A DNA stretch of 64,000 bases from Diogma glabrata (lineage: Eukaryota > Arthropoda > Insecta > Diptera > Cylindrotomidae). The notes under the pieces were generated by a model, which worked only from the letters and a program-made list of their open reading frames with translations, was not told the origin of the DNA and made no database searches. The stretch spans positions 75,792,837-75,856,836 of the forward strand of contig OY856186.1 in NCBI GenBank assembly GCA_963693315.1, written 5' to 3'. The translations under genes were made by a program, and so were the position numbers. Within the stretch, counting starts at the first letter, position 1, and each line of letters opens with the position of its first letter. Below are positions 56,671 through 64,000 of the stretch, one piece after another.

Positions 56671-59600
56671 ACGATATAAAAACACACTCGTTTAAAATCT
56701 TTTTTGTTCAAAATGTATTGTGACCTTTACTTTATTTAAGACCCCTATGTGACCACTAAGGTCTTGCATCAATATGCGGCCCGAGTTATCTTTTGGCTCA
56801 ACCATTCCTGAATTATTATTTTATTTTTTACTTTTAAGTGTGCTATTCCTATTCGAAACTCTCTTGCATTATTTTTTTCGAATATTTTTATTTTATTTTT
56901 TCCTTTTCAGTGCGCTTTTGTTTTTTTTTTTGTTTTTTTTTAAAGATTTTATTTTCAGGGTTTCTTAACCCTTTTTATTTAATTTTTGTTTTTTGTTTTT
57001 TTTTAATTTTTTAATTTTTATTTTATTTTTTCCTTTTCAGTGCGCTTTTTGTTTTTTCTTTGTTGTATTTTTAAAAGATTTTATTTTCAGGGTTTCTTAA
57101 CCCTTTTTATTTAATTTTTAAAATCTTTTATTTCTATTCAGTCCTTCCAGATATATGTATATATATATACATATATATGGGTTTGTAACGCTTTTTTGTC
57201 CTCGCGTATAGCCTATATGATCCATCGCAGACCCCTCATATGATCCATCGCAGACCCCTCATATGATACATCGTTGGAGAGGTCTTGGACCAAGGAAGGT
57301 TTTTACACTATAATCGCCGCCATTTTGGACCAGCCGCCATATTGAATTTTGCAAAAACCTTTCAAATGTCAAATATGACATTAATTTTGCACCGCAGACC
57401 CTACATATGATATATCGTTGGAAAGGTCTTGGACCAAGGAAGGTTCTTACACTATAATCGCCGCCATTTTGGACCGGCCGCCATATTGAATTTTGCAAAA
57501 ATCTTTTAAATGTCAAATATGACATTAATTTTCCACCGCAGACCCCGTACATATGGTATATCGTTGGAGAGGTCTCGGGCCAAGGAAGGTCCTTAGATTA
57601 TAGTCGCCGCCATTTTGTACTGGCCGCCATATTGAGTTTTGCGAAATTCTTCCAAATGTCAACTATGACATTAATTTTCCACCGCAGACCCTACATATGA
57701 TATACCGTTGGAAAGGTCTCGGGCCAAACAAGGTTCTTAGACTATAATCGCCGCCATTTTGGACTGGCCGCCATATTGAATTTTGCAAAAATCTTTTAAA
57801 TGTCAAATATGACATTCATTTTCCACCGCAGTAACCACATATGATATATCGTTTAAAAGGTCTCAGGCCAAGAAAGGTTCTTAGACTATAATTGCCGCCA
57901 TTTTGGACCGGCGGCCATATTGTTTAGTGCAAAAACCTTTCAACTGTCAAATATGACACTAAGGGAGCATCCATTTAACATTTTTTTTTTGTGTTAACTG
58001 AAAAAAAAAATTAAAAAAAAAAAATTAAAAACAAACGAAAAACAAAATAAAACAAAAATTAAATAAAAAGGGTTAAGAAACCCTGAAAATAAAATCTTTA
58101 AAAAAAAAACAACAAAAAACACAAAAAGCGCATTGAAAAGGAAAAAATAAAATAAAATAAAAAAATTAAAAAAAGATAAAAAAAAAAACAAAAAAAAACA
58201 AAAAAAAATTAAATAAAAAGGGTTAAGAAACCCTGAAAATAAAATCTTTTAAATAAACAACAAAACAAAACAAAAAGCGCACTGAAAAGGAAAAAATAAA
58301 ATAAAAATTAAAAAATTAAAAAAAAAATAAAAAAAGAACAAAAAACAAAAATTAAATAAAAAGGGTTAAGAAACCCTGGAAATAAAATCTTTCAAAAAAA
58401 AACAAAAGCGCACTGAAAAGGAAAAAATAAAATAAAAATATTCGAAAAATTAATGCAAGAGAGTTTCGAATAGGAATAGCACACTTAAAAGTAAAAAATA
58501 GAAAAAAAATTCAGGAATGGTTGAGCCAAAAGATAACTCGGGCCGCATATTGATGCAAGACCTTAGTGGTCACATAGGGGTCTTAAATAAAGTAAAGGTC
58601 ATAACACATTTTGAACAAAAAAGATTTTAAACGAGTGTATTTTTATTTCGATTTGAACAATTTAAGATTAAGAGATAATACTAGTTGATGTTTGAGCGTC
58701 TCAGTGGTGTGGTGGAAAGTGCAACGAGCTTTCACGCCGAAGACCTGGGTTTCTAAAGACCTAAACAACTTCGAGTGCTAATTGTGTTCTAGTCTTTGAA
58801 AGCGACTGCAACTAGTAAGACATAACAGTATTAAAAATAAGGGCTTCCGCCTTCCACAATAGGATCTTAAAGATCTCTCATGTTTTTGTGAATGGAAGCT
58901 ATGCACGCCCAACAATAGTATCTATCTATCGAGTAGTTGTTCAAAAGAACGCAATTTATATTTTGAGAATACACAAATATACAATTTAGCTCAAACATGA
59001 GCGTGACGGATCCGCGATTTTATGGTTGACTGCTTAAGTTCGGCCAGCAGCAAAAGTATACCATAGGCTCAGCCTCCGACACCAGCAATGGTGGTAATTG
59101 TTCTACGCGTGTGAGAACAAGGAACGTCTGAGAGTACTTTATTTAGAGAATATAAAATATGCATAACAACGATATAAAAACACACTCGTTTAAAATCTTT
59201 TTTGTTCAAAATGTGTTGTGACCTTTACTTTATTTAAGACCCCTATGTGACCACTAAGGTCTTGCATCAATATGCGGCCCGAGTTATCTTTTGGCTCAAC
59301 CATTCCTGAATTTTTTTTCTATTTTTTAATTTTAAGTGTGCTATTCCTATTCGAAACTCTCTTGCATTATTTTTTTCGAATATTTTTATTTTATTTTTTC
59401 CTTTTCAGTGCGCTTTTGTTTTTTTTGAAAGATTTTATTTTCAGGGTTTCTTAACCCTTTTTATTTAATTTTTGTTTTTTGTTCTTTTTAAAATCTTTTA
59501 TTTCTATTCAGTCCTTCCAGATATATATATACATATATATGGGTTTGTAACGCTTTTTTGTCCTCGCGTATAGCCCATATGATCCATCGCAGACCCCACA

Positions 59601-61448
59601 TATGATACATCGTTGGAAAGGTCTTGGACCAAGGAAGGTTCTTACACTATAATCGCCGCCATTTTGGACCGACCGCCATATTGAAATTTGCTAAAACCCT
59701 TCAAATGTCAAATATGACATTAATTTTGCACCGCAGACCCTACATATGATATATCGTTGGAAAGGTCTTGGCCCAAGGAAGGTTCTTAGACTATAATCGC
59801 TGCTATTTTGGACCGGCCGCCATATTGAATTTTGCAAAAATCTTTTAAATGTCACATATGACATTAATTTTCCACCGCAGACCCCACATATGATATATCG
59901 TTGGAAAGGTCTCGGGCCAAGAAAGGTTCTTAGATTATAGTCGCTGCCATTTTGTACCGGCCGCCATATTGAATTTTGCAAAATTCTTCTAAATGTCAAA
60001 TATGACATTAATTTTCCTCCGCAGACCCTACATATGACATACCGTTGGAAAGGTCTCGGGCCAAACAAGGTTCTTAGACTATAATCGCCGCCATTTTGGA
60101 CTGGCCGCCATATTGAATTTTGCAAAAATCTTTTAAATGTCAAATATGACATTAATTTTCCACCGCAGAAACCAGTTCTTAGACTACAATTGCCACCATT
60201 TTGGACCGGCGGCCATATTGAATAGTGCAAAAACCTTTCAAATGTCAAATATGACACTAAATATACACATATCCATTTAAATTTTTTTTTTGTGTTAACT
60301 GAAAAAAAAAATTAAAAAAAAAATAAAAAAAAACAAAAAACAAAAATAAACAAAAATTAAATAAAAAGGGTTAAAAAACCCTGAAAATAAAATCTTTATA
60401 ATAAACAAACAAAAAACAAAAAGTGCACTGAAAAGGAAAAAATAAAATAAAAAAATTTAAAAAAAATTAAAAAAAATCAAAAAAAAAACAAAAATTAAAT
60501 AAAACGGGTTAAGAAACCCTGAAAATAAAATCTCTAAAAAAAAAGAAACAAAAAGCGCACTGACGAAGAAAAAAATAAAATAAAAATAAAAAAATTAAAA
60601 AACAAATTAAAAAAAAACAAAAGACAAAAAAACAAAAATTAAATAAAAAGGGTTAAGAAACCCTGAAAAAAAAATTTAAAAAAAAAAACAAAAAGCGCAC
60701 TGAAAAGGAAAAAATAAAATAAAAATATTCGAAACAAATAATGCAAGAGATTTCGAATAGGAATAGCACACTTAAAAGTAAAATATGAAATAAAAATTCA
60801 GGAATGGTTGAGCCAAAAGATAACTCGGGCCGCATATTGATGCAAGACCTTAGTGGTCGCATAGGGGTCTTAAATAAAGTAGGGGTCACAACACATTTTG
60901 AACAAAAAAGATTTTAAACGAGTGTGTTTTTATTTCGATTTGAACAATTTAAGATTAAGAGATAATACTTGTTGATGTTGGAGCGTCTCAGTGGTGTGGT
61001 GGAAAGCGCAACGAGCTTTCACGCCGAAGACCTGGGTTTCTAAAGACCTAAACAATTTCGAGTGCTAATTGTGTTCTAGTCTTTGAAAGCCACTGCAACT
61101 GGTAAGACACGACAGTATTAAAAAATAAGGGCTTCCGCCTTCCACAATAGGATCTTAGAGATCTCTCATGTTTTTTTGTGAACGGAAGCTATGCACGCCC
61201 AACAATAGTATCTATCTATCGAGTAGTTGATCAAAAGAACGCAATTTATATTTTGAGAATACACAAATATACAATATAGTTCAAACATGAGTGTGGCGGA
61301 TCCGTGATTTTATGGTTGACTGCTTAAGTTCGGCAAGCAGCAAAAGTGTGCCATAGGCTCAGCCTCCGACACCAGCAGTGGTGATAATTGTTCTACGGGT
61401 GTGAGAACAAGGAACATCTGAGAGTACTTTATTTAGAGAATATAAAAG

Positions 61449-64000
61449 GGGTGTGTGAAATAGATAAGCTCCTCGTGCTGCACCCTGGGTTACGCAAATA
61501 GTCTATTTCAACTTGGTAGCCAAACATTTCATTTCGAACTCTTGGCTGTGATACAAAAAAAAAATAAAATATGAACCAAAATCAAAATCACAAAAACAAC
61601 GGTACTTTTCAGCACCATAAGACAAAAAATATTGGACCTTCAGTCCGTATTTTGCAATTGAACATTGAAGGCATAAGCATGTCAAAAACTGAGCATTTAC
61701 AAAGATTATTAAAAGATTACGACATCGACGTTATAATTCGGCAAGAAACGCATGCAGCAGATGAAGCGCAACTTACCTCTAGAGGAAACATTGTTGGTTA
61801 CAAATTAATTAGTGCTATTTACCATCAATCATATGGATCTGCCACGTATGTTAAGTCAGAAATCCTGAACTGCACCACGTACTTACACAGACGGACAACG
61901 ATATACATCTTATTGTTGTTGATATATCGGACACGAAAATTGTTAACGTATACAAGCCTCCAAATACAGGATGGCCAGCTTGTACTCTACCATTATTTCA
62001 TCACCCAGCAATATATACTGGTGACTTCAATAGCCATCACACTCAGTGGTCCTACTCAAATAATAATACCAATGGCGTGCAACTGACCGACTGGGCGGAT
62101 GATAACAACTTGTTCCTGGTATATGATGCGAAAGACTTGAAAACCTTTAAACATGCAAGATGGCGAAGCGATTACAATCCCGACCTCTGTTTTTCCACAA
62201 AAAACGAACAACGTAACCCTATTCCAATATCTAGAGCTGTTTTACAAGGTTTTCCACGCTCTCAACATCGTCCAGTAATTCTGGAGGTAGGAATCCAAAT
62301 TCCACTCGTTAACTCTACTCCTCAACCTAGATGGAATTTTAACAAAGCTGACTGGGATAAATATAGATTGAAGTTGGATGCAGTGATTTGCTGGATCCAA
62401 CCCATTCCTAAAAATTACGATAGATTTGTTGGAGCCATCATCTCAACTGCAAAGAAATGCATCCCAAGAGGCTTTCGTGAAGAATACATTCCTGGCTGGA
62501 GTAAAGAGAGCGATATATTATATGAGGAGTACCTTAGTAGTGGTGAGGCAGACGTGGCTGATGACTTAATATACTCACTGGACGCCGCGAGAAAACAAAA
62601 GTGGATTAACGCTGTTGAAAACATTGATTTTTCCCATTCAAGCAGGGAAGCATGGAGTCTCCTTCGGAAACTGGGTGGCTCAAACTCAATTACTCGTGCT
62701 AACAATGAAATAAATCCAGAGGACATCGCAAATCACATAGTAAATATGTCTCGTTCTTCTATTAATCGCCTTCATAAGAGAACAATTAAACGCAAATTAA
62801 GAGAAATGAAGCGCAATTGCTCGTCTCCATCGAAGTATTCGAACTCTTTTAGTGGCGAAGAACTAGAATCAGCTCTGTCCCAAACAAAAAACGGAAAAGC
62901 AGCTGGCTACGATGGCATTTTTCCAGAATTTCTTAAAAATGCTGGAAAAAATGTAAAACAGTGGCTAACTAAATTTTTCTCGAATGTCCTAGAAGCCGGC
63001 AATCTACCAAAACATTTTAAGACTACGAAAGTGATAGCGATACTTAAGCCAGGTAAACCATCCAATGAACCAGGAAGCTATCGCCCGATTGCCCTTTTGA
63101 GCACCTGCTATAAATTGCTAGAACGGCTCATATACAATCGTATCGCACCGATATTGAATGACCAGATCCCAGTCGAACAAGCTGGTTTTCGTCCCAATCG
63201 CAGTTGCACTGACCAACTGCTCGCTCTAACATCCTATATCGAAGCTGGGTATCAAAAACAACTAAAAACAGGCGCAGTATTTATCGATCTTACTGCAGCA
63301 TATGACACGGTCTGGCGAATTGGGATTATATATAAGCTGTTCAATGCAATACCTTGTAGCACCATCTCGCGTTTAATTAACAACATGCTGAGTAATCGTG
63401 TATTCAAAGTTCATCTAAATAATTCCTGTAGTAGGTCTAAAATGCTTAACAACGGTTTACCACAGGGTTCCGTCCTGGCGCCATTACTTTTTAATCTGTA
63501 CATTCATGACATTCCTGACACAACATCAAAGAAATTTGGTTACGCTGATGATTGGACCCTGGCCACTCAAAACAAAGACATGGGTGTTTTGGAGGATTTA
63601 CTCTCAACTGACCTAGCGATAATGAATGACTATTTTCGAACATGGAGCTTATTTCCCACTCTAAGTAAAACCGAGAGCTCCTGTTTCCATTTAAACAACA
63701 AACTGGCAAAACACGAACTATCAGTGTTATTTAACGGCACTGTCATTAAATACAATCAACGGCCAAAGTACCTGGGCATTACTCTCGATAGAACTCTTTC
63801 TTTTAAACTCCACCTAGAAAATACGTCACAATAACTTAAAACGAGAAACAATATATTGCACAAACTGGCAGGCTCTACATGGGGTGCTACTCCAGCTACC
63901 CTCCGAACAACTGCTCTAAGTCTGGTTTACTCAGTGGCTGAGTATGGCGCACCAGTATGGTTGAATAGCACACATACTCAAAAAGTTGACTGTCAGCTGC
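61449..64000 (+). mobile_element. Second LINE (endonuclease + reverse transcriptase), runs off the window
   Basis: Sequence departs from the composite repeat at about 61448 (GAGAATATAAAA shared, then GGGGTGTGTGAAATAG), marking the LINE's 5' edge. A 120-bp leader precedes the ORF. The element is on the plus strand and its 3' end lies outside the window. It differs in sequence from the 31.6-kb LINE and belongs to another Jockey/CR1-like lineage, one found in both arthropods and other animals. Confidence 0.85.
61571..64000 (+). pseudogene. LINE ORF2-type protein: endonuclease and reverse transcriptase, mutated, incomplete
   Basis: Starts at ATG 61571 (MNQNQNHKNNGTF). Endonuclease: VRILQLNIEG, catalytic Glu in RQETHA; a frame change at about 61880-61910 moves it to the frame that contains GDFNSHHTQW (about 62010-62040) and later FPRSQHRPVI. 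A linker follows, then the reverse transcriptase: NGKAAGYDGIFPEFL, SYRPIALLSTCYKLLERLIY, AVFIDLTAAYDTVW, NGLPQGSVLAPLLF, the active site FGYADDWTLA near 63535-63565, and KYLGITLDRTLSF. An in-frame TAA at 63832-63834 is followed by continued homology (LKTRNN, EYGAPVWLNS) to the window end. One frame change and one stop make it inactive as it stands. Confidence 0.88.

Larger units (their letters stand above)
54675..61448. repeat. Tandem array of three ~2.4-kb composite repeats
   Basis: The start motif AAATCTTTTATTTCTATTCA recurs at about 54677, 57121 and 59491, giving periods of about 2444 and 2370 bp. Each copy contains, in order: a head (GGGTTTGTAACGCTTTTTTG), several ~144-bp satellite units, A-rich ~140-150-bp tandem units, a unique arm, a ~530-bp centre and an inverted T-rich arm. 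The third copy ends at about 61448, before its inverted arm, where a LINE begins. Copies are close in sequence, so the amplification is recent. Confidence 0.9.

Overview
This window looks like a transposon-dominated intergenic or heterochromatic stretch of an AT-rich arthropod genome, most likely an insect. That is inferred from the element families: Ty3/Gypsy, Jockey-type LINEs, Tigger/pogo, hAT, Helitron and TA-flanked MITEs. The species or order cannot be fixed. I see no host protein gene, rRNA, tRNA or CRISPR array that I can support. There are no bacterial-type operons, so regulatory calls are limited to transposon ends, poly(A) tails, LTRs and splice-like sites.

Layout. 1-8400: a large minus-strand Ty3/Gypsy element with near-identical long terminal repeats (left one cut by the window edge), inserted in the coding frame of a dead Tigger transposase. 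8402-10236: the rest of that Tigger, ending in a TIR and TA. 10423-11414: a complete non-autonomous hAT with an 8-bp target duplication. 12495-12976: a MITE. About 13530-14168: a 9-bp minisatellite. 16221-16580: a LINE tail. 16.7-17.03 kb: palindromes. 17.1-18.99 kb: Helitron helicase fragments and a canonical Helitron 3' end abutting a long TA tract. 19449-29156: one TIR element (TIR CACTCAGAG..., TA duplication) carrying a decayed spliced gene and loaded with later insertions, including a LINE fragment and a short-TIR element that itself holds a defective Ty3/Gypsy copy. 29.8-31.0 kb: a diverged inverted partner of 17.6-18.6 kb. 31582-36599: a full-length but mutated Jockey-like LINE with an 11-bp target duplication.

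36.6-54.6 kb is mostly unassigned AT-rich DNA with islands: a hairpin MITE (37.4-37.7 kb), a second LINE tail (42.5 kb), a hAT transposase tail with its TIR (44.8-45.1 kb), a complex foldback (47.3-48.2 kb) broken by a third LINE tail, and a possible Crypton-type remnant (53.4 kb). 54675-61448 is a tandem array of three ~2.4-kb composite repeats, each with ~144-bp satellite units, A-rich tandem units and a centre flanked by inverted arms. It is cut at 61449 by a second LINE (EN + RT) running off the window end.

The elements do not work together as a pathway. The informative signal is the order of insertion, which target duplications and interrupted frames allow to be read in several places.
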